From: Protopterus annectens
Lineage: Eukaryota; Chordata; Ceratodontiformes; Protopteridae
NCBI RefSeq assembly: GCF_019279795.1
Contig: NC_056725.1
Location: 1,613,238,859-1,613,302,858, forward strand
DNA: 64,000 nucleotides
Reading direction: 5' to 3'
Positions within the stretch are counted from its first letter, which is position 1. The number at the start of each line of letters is the position of its first letter. The notes below the pieces were generated by a model. The model was not told the DNA's origin. It ran no database searches and worked only from the letters and a program-made list of their open reading frames with translations. A program made the position numbers and the translations under genes. Positions 21,658-32,296 of this stretch are shown in pieces.

Positions 21658-21936
21658 TCAACCTTTGTAGAGCGGAATAACCATTGCTGTGCACCACTGT
21701 ATGGGTACGTAGCCTGTGGAGAGGCTAAGTTTGAACAGTGTGTTTAGGTGAGGGGTTAGTTCGTCTATGAGCTCATGTGGGACGCAGACTGGGACACTGT
21801 CCAGGCCCATTGATGCTGTGTTTTTGGCTTTGGAGAGGGCTATTTTAACCTGAGTGTCTGTGATTTCAAGGGCTCTACATTCTTCTGGTATGGTTATGGC
21901 CCCTTCTGGGGGTGAGAGGAGGGGTGAAGTTTGCAC
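21658..21936 (-). pseudogene. LINE B ORF2: RT N-terminal segment
   Basis: It carries the block KIALSKAKNTASMGLDSVPV (the KAxGPDxIPxxxL block of LINE RTs, with S/L changes), then LSTGYVPIQWCTAMVIPLYK. A stop after that and a shift near 21940-22120 separate it from its neighbours. Confidence 0.8.
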
Positions 21937-22126
21937 TGAACCTGTTTGCCAGGATGTTGGTGATATCGGTTGGTTCAGTGTATTTTGTGCCGTTCTGTTC
22001 TAACTCCGAGCAGATCTAAGCATTGCCACTTAGATTTTTGACATAGCTAAAGAATGCCTTGTGGTTATCTTTGGAGTCCTTGGCAATTTTTCTTTTGAAA
22101 CTAGCCTTGGATGATTTTATGAGGGA

Positions 22127-23110
22127 TCATAGTTTCTTGCTGATACTGATCAGGGATGTCTCCCCATCTAGGGATTTTACTCTTTTCTGTACTAGTTTCC
22201 TCCTTCTGCTGTATAGCTTGTTTATGGCAGGGGTCCACCAGACTGGCTTTCTTTTCTTGGAGGAGTGAGTCTTGGTTTTGCTTGGGATAGCACAATACAT
22301 ACATTCTTGTACGTGCCTGTAGAATGCATTAGTAAATGATTTTGCAGCTTGGACAGCATTATCCTTTAGCATGGGGGCTTTGAAACTTTCCACCTCGGTT
22401 TCAAGTAACATGAAGTTTGCTTTTGAAAAGATTTTCATAGTGATTTCCTTGACCAGGGGTGGGGGCGGAATGTGGATATCCAGAGTGATTTGTTTATGGT
22501 CAGATCTAACCAGTGAGGGGTTGACCTCTGGTGTGGTACACTGTTCACCCATGTTGGTGATGACCAGGTCCAATATGTTGTCACATCTGGTGGGAGTGTT
22601 GACCAGTTGATCCAGGGCATCTGAGTTTATAAATTCTAGGAAATGTTGGGCAAGGTAGTTAGTACTTGAGTAGTTCTCCCTGTTAATGTTTGGGTAATTG
22701 AAATCACCCAATATTAGGGTGTTTGGTAGGACCTTTATGTTTCCCAGTGTTTCCAGAAACATGGAATGGGGGTCCTGGGACATGATGGGTGATCTGTAGC
22801 AAGCTACAATTTGAATTGCAGTTTTGCCCGTTGTTAGTTGCACATGGATGATCTCTGAAGCATCGTGTTGTGCCACTAAACTGGAGGTGTGGGTATCCTT
22901 GATGAATATGGGTACACCCCCACCTTTTGTATTTCGGTCCGGGTTCTGTGTTTGAAATGTTTGGTATGTGTTGTAGCCTGGTAATGCTGGGGTGCTTTCT
23001 GGAGCCTTAAACCAGGTTTCTGTTACTGCACATATATTGATTTTCTCCATACTGAGGAGTGTCTCGAGTGCGTGCATTTTGAGGTTTAGACTTCTGGCAT
23101 TGAGTAGCAC
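22127..23110 (-). CDS. LINE B ORF2: APE-type endonuclease and linker
   Basis: An open segment of 327 codons. Endonuclease blocks in order from the start at 23110: LNARSLNLKMHALETLL, AVTETWFKA (Glu block), PGYNTYQTF and GGGVPIFIK, VACYRSP, LGDFNYPNIN (catalytic), ILDLVITN and VRSDHKQITLDI (catalytic SDH). The linker ends with KKRKPVWWTPAINKLYSRRR, where WW.P..N.L. is conserved in CR1-type proteins. All catalytic blocks are present. The frame fails at 22127. It cuts target DNA to prime reverse transcription in the nucleus. Confidence 0.87.
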   Translation of the reverse strand: MLLNARSLNLKMHALETLLSMEKINICAVTETWFKAPESTPALPGYNTYQTFQTQNPDRNTKGGGVPIFIKDTHTSSLVAQHDASEIIHVQLTTGKTAIQIVACYRSPIMSQDPHSMFLETLGNIKVLPNTLILGDFNYPNINRENYSSTNYLAQHFLEFINSDALDQLVNTPTRCDNILDLVITNMGEQCTTPEVNPSLVRSDHKQITLDIHIPPPPLVKEITMKIFSKANFMLLETEVESFKAPMLKDNAVQAAKSFTNAFYRHVQECMYCAIPSKTKTHSSKKRKPVWWTPAINKLYSRRRKLVQKRVKSLDGETSLISISKKL

Positions 23111-23139
23111 TACCCTCAGTTTTTTGTTACTTGTGCTAT

Positions 23140-23664
23140 TTACGGCAGTGGGTTTGTCTTTTGAGCCTTGCCTAAAAAAGGCAGTATGGGGGTGGCAAGA
23201 GCCTTGGCCAGTATTCGGAAACCTAAGGGTGACAGGTGCAAGCCGTCTCTAGCAAAGCAGTTGAGCATGTCATCCCAGGTGGACAGACATTGGATTCCAT
23301 TTGAATGACACCAGAAACTTAGCCAATTTTTGAAATTGATATTTTTTTCTTTATACCGTGGTAGGGTCATACCTGCCTGGGCTACGTGATCAGAGAGCTC
23401 TTCCATGTGTCTTTTCATGTAGTCTAAGGAGGTATGGCTCAGGTCATTCACACCAACATGGACAATGACAAAGTCATATTTGTACTTGTTCTGGAGTGAC
23501 ATGAGTGCTTGTGTTATGTGGTGGATCCTGCCACCTGACAGGAAGCTAACAGTAACCTTCTCCTGGTTCAGCCTAGTGAGTGGGACGTCAGTGTGCCTGA
23601 CTATAGAGTCACCTATTACTAGTGTGTTGGGTATGTTATTTTGCCTTAAAGGCTGTGATTGCAT
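23140..23664 (-). CDS. LINE B ORF1: SGNH-type esterase domain
   Basis: An open segment of 174 codons. VIGDSIVRH carries the nucleophile Ser block, VIVHVGVNDLS the Asn block and FARDGLHLSPLG the catalytic Asp and His, so the full SGNH hydrolase set is present. NWLSFWCHSNG and RILAKAL are also typical. Esterase domains of this kind are known in ORF1 of CR1-group LINEs; their exact role in retrotransposition is unclear, possibly membrane or RNP related. The start Met at 23664 is likely internal: the frame upstream carries a 20-codon repeat unit before it is cut by the inversion at 23745. Confidence 0.85.
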   Translation of the reverse strand: MQSQPLRQNNIPNTLVIGDSIVRHTDVPLTRLNQEKVTVSFLSGGRIHHITQALMSLQNKYKYDFVIVHVGVNDLSHTSLDYMKRHMEELSDHVAQAGMTLPRYKEKNINFKNWLSFWCHSNGIQCLSTWDDMLNCFARDGLHLSPLGFRILAKALATPILPFLGKAQKTNPLP

Positions 23665-23745
23665 GGCACACTGGTTTTGTGAAGTATATGTTCCATGGTT
23701 TGTGTTGGGGTTTGAGTCTGTCTGCCTCAGGCTCAGTAATCCCCC

Positions 23746-24394
23746 ATGGCAACATTTAAAATTTGTCCCGATTTCTGGGGCTTTGTCCAGATTTTTTGTG
23801 CCAAGAGGTTGAGATCTATAACTGTCTGGTATTTAGTTGTAAAATTGTTACATTACGACAAGTCTCTGTATCATTGCAAGGTAGCCAGTCCCATACACAC
23901 AGGACAGACGCAAGACAAAGACAGAAATATAGCAAGACTGATCAGAGATATCCAGACAACTCCCTCACACAGGACAGAGGCACACAAAATAGACAGGTAT
24001 ACAAACCTTTGCACACAGGACAGATACCCACACATGATAAAGACAGCATTACATCAAGACTGAATACACGCACAGACTCCCATACACAAGACAGAGGCAC
24101 CCACTTATACAGGACAGAGACACAAGACCAGGACAAAACCACTGCAAGACTGAACAGAGATCCACACAAGACAAAGGCAACACTACTGCAGGACAGTACT
24201 GAGACACCACACACAGACTCCCAAACACAAAACAATGACAGCCCTATGGCAAGACAGTAACACACAAGCAGCATTAGATAAACTGACACCATCACACCAG
24301 ACATACATTTACTCGCATGCAGAACAGTCACACTGTAGAGCACAAAAGAAAACCATGAGACAGACATAGAAAAGACTAGAGACACACAAGATGT
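23746..24394 (+). repeat. AC-rich stretch, probable inverted 5' part of LINE B
   Basis: From about 23890 to 24330 it holds imperfect repeats around ACACAGGACAGA and CAAGAC. A plus-strand open segment (23763-24260) is low-complexity, rich in Thr, Gln, Asp and Arg. It lies between the sense part of LINE B and plus-oriented ORF1-type repeats, so it may be the inverted upstream part of that LINE. It contains one copy of the 42 bp repeat (23846-23887). Confidence 0.45.
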
Positions 24395-24790
24395 ACTAGG
24401 GAATGCTATTGGGATTACTGAGCCTGAGGCAGACAGACTCAGACCCAAAGAAACATACAAGGGAAAGCCATAGGGATTACAGAGCCTGTGGCAGACTCAA
24501 ACCCAAACAAACCCAAAAGAAAGCCATGGGGATTACTGAGACCAAGGCAGATGACTCAAATCCAAACAGAGTGCAATGATGATTACTGAGTCTGAGGCAG
24601 ACAGACTCAAACCCAAAGAAACACACAAGAGAGCCATGGGGATTACAGAGCCTGAGGCAGACAGACTCAAACCCAAAGAAACACAAGAGAAATTCATGGG
24701 GATTCTGGAGCCTGAGGCAGACAGACTCAAACCTAACACATAAGAGAGAGCCATGGGGATTACTGAGCCTGAGGCAGTATGACTCAAACC
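24395..24790 (+). repeat. Tandem repeat of about 60 bp, 20-codon unit
   Basis: About seven imperfect copies with length 50-63 bp, built on CCATGGGGATTACTGAGCCT followed by GAGGCAGACAGACTCAAACC. The best units are 60 bp and can encode AMGITEPEADRLKPKETHKR. One unit in the opposite orientation sits at 23699-23745, at the 5' edge of LINE B, in the ORF1 reading direction. Confidence 0.88.
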
Positions 24791-25149
24791 CAAAGAGAAA
24801 GAGGTGAAGTCAAGACCACCAGTGTCATTTATTTTAAATGTGCAGTTAGCTCCTCAGTTTTCCTGATTGCTGCCACTTTTAGTTCCATGAGCAATTCATG
24901 TCATGGCCTAATGATTAGTCTTGCCACTCCCAACTGTCCAGGCCTCATGATGAATCCTGCCACTCCTAGCTGCCTTCGCCTCAACAAATCCTGCTAGTTT
25001 CATCCTTCTTGTACTACTTGTTTCTGTCTGCTGGAGTAAGCAAAAATCAGTGAATACACAGCATACTATAGAAGCCACTATAAGGTGCTACCTGAAATGT
25101 ACTGCCTTACAGCATTCTAAAAAATTACTGGAAAGGAAATATGAGTGCA

Positions 25150-27720
25150 TACCTAGAGTTAGGGATCTTACAAATTTTCTTCTGGACAAAGTCTTCAATG
25201 TGGCTGCCGTGTGATAAACCTTGTCCCACTTCATGCTCAGTTAAGAGCACAGCTAAGCCTTAAAGTCTCTCCTGACTCAATGATGAATGTATGTATGTTT
25301 TTCTGAGTTTCATTTTAGAAAAGCTGCATTCTACAGTAGCCACTGTAACAGGTGCAGTAAAGTAAATGCACAGTGAAACATAAGTATTTATATAGATGTC
25401 TTGCAAGGGGTTACGAATGAGGAAATTTCAGTGGTGATTCATTATCAATCATTTGAGAAAGGCTTTTAAGTTTGCATCCAAGGTCAGTCATCAGTGTCAC
25501 AGTGGCTATTTATCATGTCAGTTAGTTGTTCTTTCAAAGCCTCACACTGTTGGATCAATGTGTCTTCTGCAACATCACTCAAGGCTTTAATATTTGATAA
25601 AAATCCAAAGGCCTTATCAGACTCTGAAAGCTGCTCATACTGGTCAGAAAACAATTGGATTGTTGTGTCCAGCAACACATTGAAGAACTCCACACATAGT
25701 TTTACCATTGGATCCTGTACAGTCTCATCCTCTCCTTCATAGTCAAAGAACCACTTTACTTTCCTCTGCCCTTTTTCTTGAAATGTAGTGCCAACATCCA
25801 GTTCTTCTGCTATCTTGGAGGCTTCACCCATGGCACATTTAAATCCTGTCTCTGTAATTCTTCAGCAAGCCCATATTTGATGCCAGCACTTTGACACATA
25901 CAGAAATATCAACATATGGACTCTGCAGAAGTTTGCTTGCATGATTTACCTCTGTCAGGACATCATACCAAACAACTAAATATACAATGAATCGATATGT
26001 CATAAGTTCTGAGCGCAGCCCCTTTGCGTGTTGATATGTTGGAGCATCACTTGTACGTAAAGCTTCACCTATCACATGTAATGCTTCCACAGCTCCCTTC
26101 AACTGAAATTGTACTGCCTTGACAGACCCTATCCTGCATTCCCACCAGGTCTCAGACAGAGGCTTCACAATGATGTTTATTTGTCGATTCAAGATCTGCC
26201 TTCAGCTCATTGATGCTGAACAGAGTATATAAATGTTCTGCAGACATCCAAAGAAAAACACTGCCTGTAGTGATGAATGTGCTGCATTAGTAACTGTAAA
26301 ATTTAAATTATGGCAGGCACATGGCACATAAAAAGCCCTTGAATTCATCTGTTTTATCCGATCCTGAACTCCAGCTTGTTTCCTCTTCATGTTGCTGCCA
26401 TTGTCATACCCTTGTTCTCGACAGTCATTAATGTCCAGTTGATGATTTTTCCAGAGTCTGAAGATATGCTTCTGTAAGTCTTGGCCCAGTTGTATCATTT
26501 ACAGGCACAAATTCCAGAAAGTGTTCCTCGGCTGTGGCTGCAGTCCTTGAAATGTCCACATACCTAACAGCTATAGTCCTTTGCTCTTGATCGCTGATAA
26601 CTGGTGTGCAATCAAAAATCACGGAAAAGTACCTAGCATCCTTCACCTTCCCTGCAATGGTCTTTAAAGTAGCAGTTGCAATCATATGGATAATTTCCTT
26701 CTTTATATACTTCACAAGATAATGATCCATTGCTTCTTTATTCCTAATATGACACAAATGTTCAGCCATGCAGGAATCAAACTGTGACAAAAGCTGCACT
26801 TGGCCTAAGAAATTGCCATTGCCATAGGTGTACAGGGCATCAGTCGTACCATGGAATGCCATGTTCCGTTCTGCCAGGTATTGGACAATAGCTATAATGC
26901 CTTTTAATATAACACACCAGTGAGTTCTCTTTTTCAACCACTGCTTGTCTCCTATCATCCATTGCCTGCTTACTTTTTACTCTGTTGTCCAGTTCTTTCC
27001 ATTTCAGCATGCATGATGCATGCCCTGGTGCTTGGTCATGGCTGTGTAAAGCTATGGACATCTCTCTCCGTGCATTGTAACCACCTGACCTGAAAAGATG
27101 GTTAGAATGTCAAAATAATTAGCATACAAAGCAAAACGGTGCATCTTTTGAGTCTGACTATGTCAACCAAGTGCATTTTGCTCCTTCCCCATTAGTCAGC
27201 ATATGGAAATAGTTATCCAATGTAAATATTTTCAGTTCATTGACTGGGAACTGCAGCAACAGCACTTGCACAGATCCATGATGAATGGCAGCTACCCTCA
27301 GCTCATCCCTTGTCAAGTCTGGCCAAGTTCCTAGATCCTCAAAAGATACACCTGACACTCCCTGCAAGTCATAGACCACATCTGCTGTCAGTATGGAAGT
27401 ACTGACTCCTTCTGTATCAAGCTCTGGTGATCCAGGCAGCACTTCTAAAGTTGAATCCACATTTGCTGACATACTTTCGACCATGGTAATGGCTGTAGGT
27501 TCACAGGAGGTAGCCTGTAGTGCAGCTACAACAGAGTGTGTACTTTGTATGGTAAGGATGCTGGCTTCACAGTGGGTAGGCTGTAATGCAGAACCACTGT
27601 GTTGTCCTGAAGGCAGACTTTTTGCTGATTCTTTCTTCTTTGATGACCCACAGAAAAAATTCTTAATGGAAACCTGTTTCTTTGCATCCTCATTTCGCTG
27701 CTGCTGAAGGTTTTATTTTA
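25150..27720 (-). pseudogene. hAT transposase (ZMYM1-like type), broken
   Basis: Minus-strand segments from 27720 down to 25150 follow the order of TTF-finger/DUF4371 hAT transposases. 26428-26958 holds IVQYLAERNMAFHGTTDALY, NGNFLGQVQLLSQFD and ARYFSVIFDCTPVISDQEQR (first catalytic Asp region, SVxxDxTPDxxH pattern). 26202-26498 holds CREQGYDNGSNMKRKQAGVQ (second Asp) and FYVPCACHNLNFT. 25484-25831 holds the C-terminal EFFNVLLDTTIQ. Decayed dimerisation sequence continues to about 25150. The protein would cut and paste the element; frameshifts and stops have killed it. The right part (27158-27720) is an acidic N-terminal region of unclear identity. Confidence 0.83.
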
Positions 27721-28519
27721 GCTGCTCCAGACAAATATGTAGATTTCATTTCTAACCGGGAATGTAAGTAAAGTAGAATTTACCACACATGCAGACATCG
27801 GTCCTTTGTCATGTTAGTAAAAAGCACTACACTTCAGGTAAATGCTAACCACTTTCTTTGACCCATCTTGGACTGCATAATGACAAATGTTAGCATTCTG
27901 AACACATTCTAAGGATGGTATTTTTCCAGATTACACAGAAACATCTCCCATTACAATAGTGGAATGTTACCCATCAGATTTACTTAAGTGGACCCACTGA
28001 GGTAAACCCTCAACATTGAGGTGCCCATTGCCACAATATGTGAAATACAGACTCCAAGCTAGCCAACCAGTGTAAGCAATAAGTCTTACCTGTAAGCTCA
28101 AGCTACAAACCATCAACCTTTCCCTTAATAACCTACCTGTGACACCTGCCTCCTCTGCTTACAAGCTACAGTCACTAATGTGCATTACTCTCTAAGAATC
28201 ATCTGCCGTATAGCACTACTACTTCTACAAAAAGTCATAATAAAAGGAAATAGCCCCAAATATATGGTCTATAACCAGGTACCACTACATCTTGATATAA
28301 AAGATGGGTTTTACAAAATGTAAATTCTCATGTCAACTGACTTTTATATCTTAATGGCACACATGATGCTAGCAGTATTAAGGCCTCACCACTGCAAAAA
28401 AAAAAAAAAATGCATTTGGGTATAGCAGAAAAACTGAAGATGCCACACTAAGTCAACTAAGAGCTACACAATCCATCGTGCAATTCACAACCAACAAGAA
28501 GTGACCAGTTGATTACATC
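27721..28519 (-). other. hAT 5' region, no feature
   Basis: AT-rich sequence upstream of the transposase with an A run at 28397-28410. No gene or known repeat was recognised. Confidence 0.45.
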
Positions 28520-28960
28520 TTGCACCGTAGGCAGAACTGAAGAGAAACTAGGACCAGTAGGCAAAAATACTGCAATGCAGGCATATAAACCATAAAACTG
28601 GATTAGGTTCCAAAAGCCATATTAGTATGACTGCAGGCACAAAAGAATGAGCAACCAAAACTGAACACTGTTCATAAAGACAAGCTATTCTGTAGGCACA
28701 AGTGAAATGTAGTGCAAAATTTCTATTGATGTCTGTTACTACTGTACCGTAGGCTGAAAAACTGCCTAGCAAGAGTGACAAGTAGGGAAAAGGACAGTAA
28801 TGCAGAAAATAGGCACAATTCAAATGCATTACAAAATACATATTGCATAATAACTTCCACTGACGTCAGTTACTATTGTACCAGAAAGACTGAAGAATGA
28901 CTAACCAGTAGGCAAAAAACTTAATGTGAAAGGCACAAATCACAGTTTTAAGTTAAATAC
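28520..28960. repeat. Degenerate tandem repeat, about 140-170 bp
   Basis: The motif GTTACTA(C/T)TGTACC followed by a CTGAA, CAGTAGGCAAAAA-type stretch recurs at about 28525-28570, 28735-28800 and 28868-28920, with GGCACAA nearby each time. Confidence 0.6.
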
Positions 28961-29279
28961 GAAATGCTGGAGGTGGATTTCAGCTTATTCTACAAAATTA
29001 TCTCCCTTTCTTTGCCTCCAAACATGTGAAGAGGTCCAAAAGACTTAAAATATTGCTATTACAAGCTGTCTGAAACAGGCACCTGAAGTCTGAGAGAACA
29101 AATGTTTAAGCAGAAAGTCACAAGTTTTAACAGGAGCACATCAAACTATGAGACAAGAAAAAAATATGGAGCAAAAAACAAGACATTGCCCAAAACTATC
29201 TGTTCACATTTTAATTACAAATCAGCCAACATTCAGGAATGCAGTCACAATGGCAGGCACTGCATAATGTGAGCAACAT

Positions 29280-31500
29280 TGTCATGTACCTGCCCACTAC
29301 CTCTCCATCTCTTGGCACACACTTGAACCAAAATCATTGGTAGAACAAAGGAGTGAAATCATGGACTTCCTAGAAAACCTAATTTGTGAGGGACATAATA
29401 GAAGTGCCAAGAAAGCATATGGAGACAGACAATCCTACAGCCCCACCCCCCATCCCTTAGCATAAAAACTCTGGACAAAAGCATAAAGCCAGGGACTGTA
29501 CCATGCATTACGTGGAGGATATGAAATACGAAGTCCATTTTTCTAGTAGCTTCAGCCCTCAACATTGACATAATCATTTTGTGAATGAGGAACAGACCAA
29601 AAATATCAGGCAAACATTCTACAACATTCTTCTAGCCCCTAGCCCCCCCCCCCCCGACTTCTCATCACAATTATTCTAGTAGATAAAGCCAAAAATAATT
29701 GCAGAACAAATGCGTAACATCGAGGATAGTTTAAAACATTGCTATGATAAACTTAGAAAGATATTAGAATAGAAGGGTTTGCATAAGCATGCATTAAAAC
29801 AGTACATTCTGATGAATTCTCACAGTCATCCCCAATGTCTCAACAAAATAATTGTAGATGAAGTAAACAAACTAAAAAAATTAGACAAAAGCATAAAATT
29901 AGGGATTTAAAACAATGTACTTAGGAAATAAAATATGCTAGAACAGATTTTGCAGGAGCATGCATTGCACAAACCCAAATTGTTGATGAAGAATAGACTA
30001 AAATTACCAGGCAAATATCTAAACATTGTGCAAAGTTCTAGAATTCCAGCAGCACTTGCCCTCTCTTAACTTATCAACAATTCTAGACAAAGACAAAAAT
30101 AACCACAGAATGAAGGCAGAACACAAGGGATAGTTTTAAACATTAAAAAAAAGACACAATAACCAAACGTAAAAAACAATAAATCAAAGTCACGTATCTC
30201 AGAGTAGCTCACCAGATTTATTAGAGCTTAACGCTTTGGCACAAGGCCATACTCTTTGAAGGCCTGGTGTCGAAGTGTTAAGTTCTAATAAATCTGGTGA
30301 GCTATTCTGAGATCCGTGATTTTTATTTTGTTGTTTTTTACTTCGTAGTTTTAAATATTGCTATGATATATCTGCATGAAGCAAAACCACCACAAGACAA
30401 AGGCATTACATTAGGAATTTAAAGTACTGGGCTTACAAACCAATAACAATGCTAGAATAAGATTTTGCAGTAGCATGTGTTGTATGATCCCACATTTTTG
30501 TGGAAAAACAGAGCAAAAATAATAAACATCCAGACATTATGCAACATTCTCACAGGCACTAAGGCTGTAGCAACCCCCTAACCAATCAGCTAATTACAAA
30601 TGCAGTCAAAAATAACTAAAGAACAAAGGTGTGACATCAGGGATGATTTAAAACATTGCTATGATTAACTTAATTGTTAGAACAGTATTAGCATTAGAAT
30701 GCATTAAGACATCAGTGCATTCTGAAGAATGTTCACAGACCATAACCCCCAATGTCTCAGCCCAATAATTCTGGATGAATTGGAAAAATAAAACCAAGAC
30801 AAAGGTGTAATATTAACAATATGCTTATACATTGTGTAAACTCATATTTTTTTAAGAAACAAAAAATACCAGGCAAACATTTTAACACTGTGCAACATTC
30901 TCACAGTGCCTAACCAACGCACCCAACCTCTCAATACAATAACTATGGACAAAACAAAAAACTATCATAGAACAAAGTCGAATGATCAGAGATAGTTGTA
31001 AGCAATGTCGGCATAGACATTACTAGCATAACAGGGTTTGCATTAGTATACATTAAAACATCTGTACATTCTGCAACATCCTCACAGATGCTATCCCCCC
31101 TCCCAACCTCTCAGCACAATAATTCTGGACAAAGCAAAACGTTGTACAACAAAAGAGTAGCGTCAGGGATTGTTGTAAACATTGCGGTAAGCACAAAACA
31201 GTACTAGCATAAAAGGGTTTGCATTGGCATACATTAAAACAACAGCTATACATTCTGCAACATTCTCTCAGCCACTATCCCCCCACTACCGATCTTTCAG
31301 CAGAGAGACAAAACTAAAATAAATTAATAAACATTCTTATGCAAGCCTGACTAAAAAGACTACATCAAATCTGGACATTAATTATTACAGACAAGCCTCC
31401 CTTTCCCAATCTCTTAGCAGAAGAATTCTGGACAAAAGTAAAATAAAATTGTTGCAACCACAGTCGCTCACCCCCCCAATCCTCTTAGTACAGGAACTCT
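29280..31500. repeat. Satellite-like array, unit about 175-180 bp
   Basis: A degenerate unit built on AATTCTGGACAAAGCAAAA, GAACAAAGGxxTxACATCAGG and TAAACATTGCTATGATA recurs at about 29468, 29674, 29850, 30073, 30593, 30768, 30946, 31121 and 31302. Clear spacings are 175-181 bp. C-rich runs such as 29643-29655 precede several units. It fills the 5' half of the hAT element and is interrupted by the fold-back insert at 30145-30345. Confidence 0.7.
30145..30345. mobile_element. Fold-back insert, probably Penelope-type termini
   Basis: About 80 bp arms (30169-30248 and 30261-30341) form an imperfect inverted repeat with a 12 bp loop. The insert is flanked by a 14 bp direct repeat with one mismatch, TAGTTTTAAACATT (30131-30144) and TAGTTTTAAATATT (30346-30359), which splits a unit of the surrounding array. 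Each arm reads ...GGCCTGGTGTCGAAGTGTTA then AATAAATC, resembling decayed hammerhead cores followed by AATAAA, as at the end of the Penelope-like element near 60105. Confidence 0.65.
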
Positions 31501-32288
31501 GTATAAAAAGTAATATAATCATCCCCATAGATTTACTAACCCCCCACCCACAAAAATAAAGTTAAAAATAAATCCAAAAGCTTATCTTTTATGCAGTTGA
31601 TAGAAGGCTGCTACTAATCCTCTTCTCTGTCTTCATGACTGTAGATTGACCTGCTGCGTGCTTCCCCTCTACACAGACCAGAACAGTTCCCTCCTTTTAA
31701 ATTGCCTTAAAAGGACAGTTTTTCAGATCTTTCAAAAATTGCCCTTACAAGAACAGTTGAAAATACCTTGTCTCGTTATAGCTCCTGAAAAGCTTGAATT
31801 CACTTTCTGTCCTCCATCCTCATGCCAGTAATCCAGAGTCCCTGATCTGCTGTAGATAAAAATCAAAGCAAATCCTCCCTTGAAAAACAAGAAGAGATAT
31901 AATGCTTGCTACACACATGTGCCTTTTTAAAGGCTGTTGACACAGGAAGTTCTTTGCAAGGACTAATTAGGTCCTTGCTTCATCACTTCCTTTTAAAAGA
32001 AAAAAAAAATGACAGCTTACGTTCCTGGCTGCTGCAGCCAACCAGGTCCCTTGCTTCACAGAAATGGACATGACTGAGTGCAGCTTACAGACCAGTTAAA
32101 AAAAAAAAATGGAAAAAAGGTTTGCAACCACGCACATGACATAGCCGTGCAGATGTCCACTATGTGCCGAGGAACGAACGGCGGAGACAGAGAAATCTGC
32201 AGCTGCTGCATGGGAGCCCTCATTTGTGGGGAGATAATAGGGGGCTCCTCATGTCTGCAGATTCCATTGGTGCCTAACACAGGCTATG
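31501..32288 (-). other. hAT right end region
   Basis: Non-coding sequence up to the right terminal inverted repeat (complement CATAGCCTGTGTTAGGCACC). No gene was recognised. Confidence 0.5.
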
Positions 32289-32296
32289 CAATGGAT
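32289..32296. repeat. hAT target-site duplication, right copy
   Basis: CAATGGAT, one mismatch from the left copy at 19661-19668. Confidence 0.8.

Larger units (their letters stand above)
20222..23745 (-). mobile_element. CR1-like LINE copy B, best preserved
   Basis: About 3.5 kb on the minus strand, the best copy in the window. The 3' end is at 20222 (the complement ends in ...CCTATGAACC). It holds ORF1 with an SGNH esterase (23140-23664), the endonuclease (22127-23110) and an RT in three frame-shifted pieces (20379-21936). At 23745 the sense part stops within a 60 bp repeat unit, and plus-oriented sequence with more such units follows (24395-24790), suggesting a 5' inversion. SGNH esterase domains in ORF1 are a known trait of CR1-group LINEs. 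Confidence 0.88.
19669..32288 (-). mobile_element. hAT DNA transposon, 12.6 kb with nested inserts
   Basis: Its limits are set by the 8 bp duplication CTATGGAT/CAATGGAT and by where the DIRS frame breaks and resumes. The left end is CAGGGCCAGTGCTA; the right end, read inward on the minus strand, is CATAGCCTGTGTTA, 10 of 14 matching as inverted ends. The transposase remnant is on the minus strand at 25150-27720. LINE copy B (20222-23745) and a fold-back insert (30145-30345) sit inside it. The 5' half carries satellite-like arrays. Removing it gives a continuous 6.0 kb DIRS. Confidence 0.8.

Noticed and set aside
29280-31500. CRISPR-like regular spacing
   Set aside because: Units are long, degenerate and continuous, with no short exact repeats and unique spacers; the context is a vertebrate transposon.
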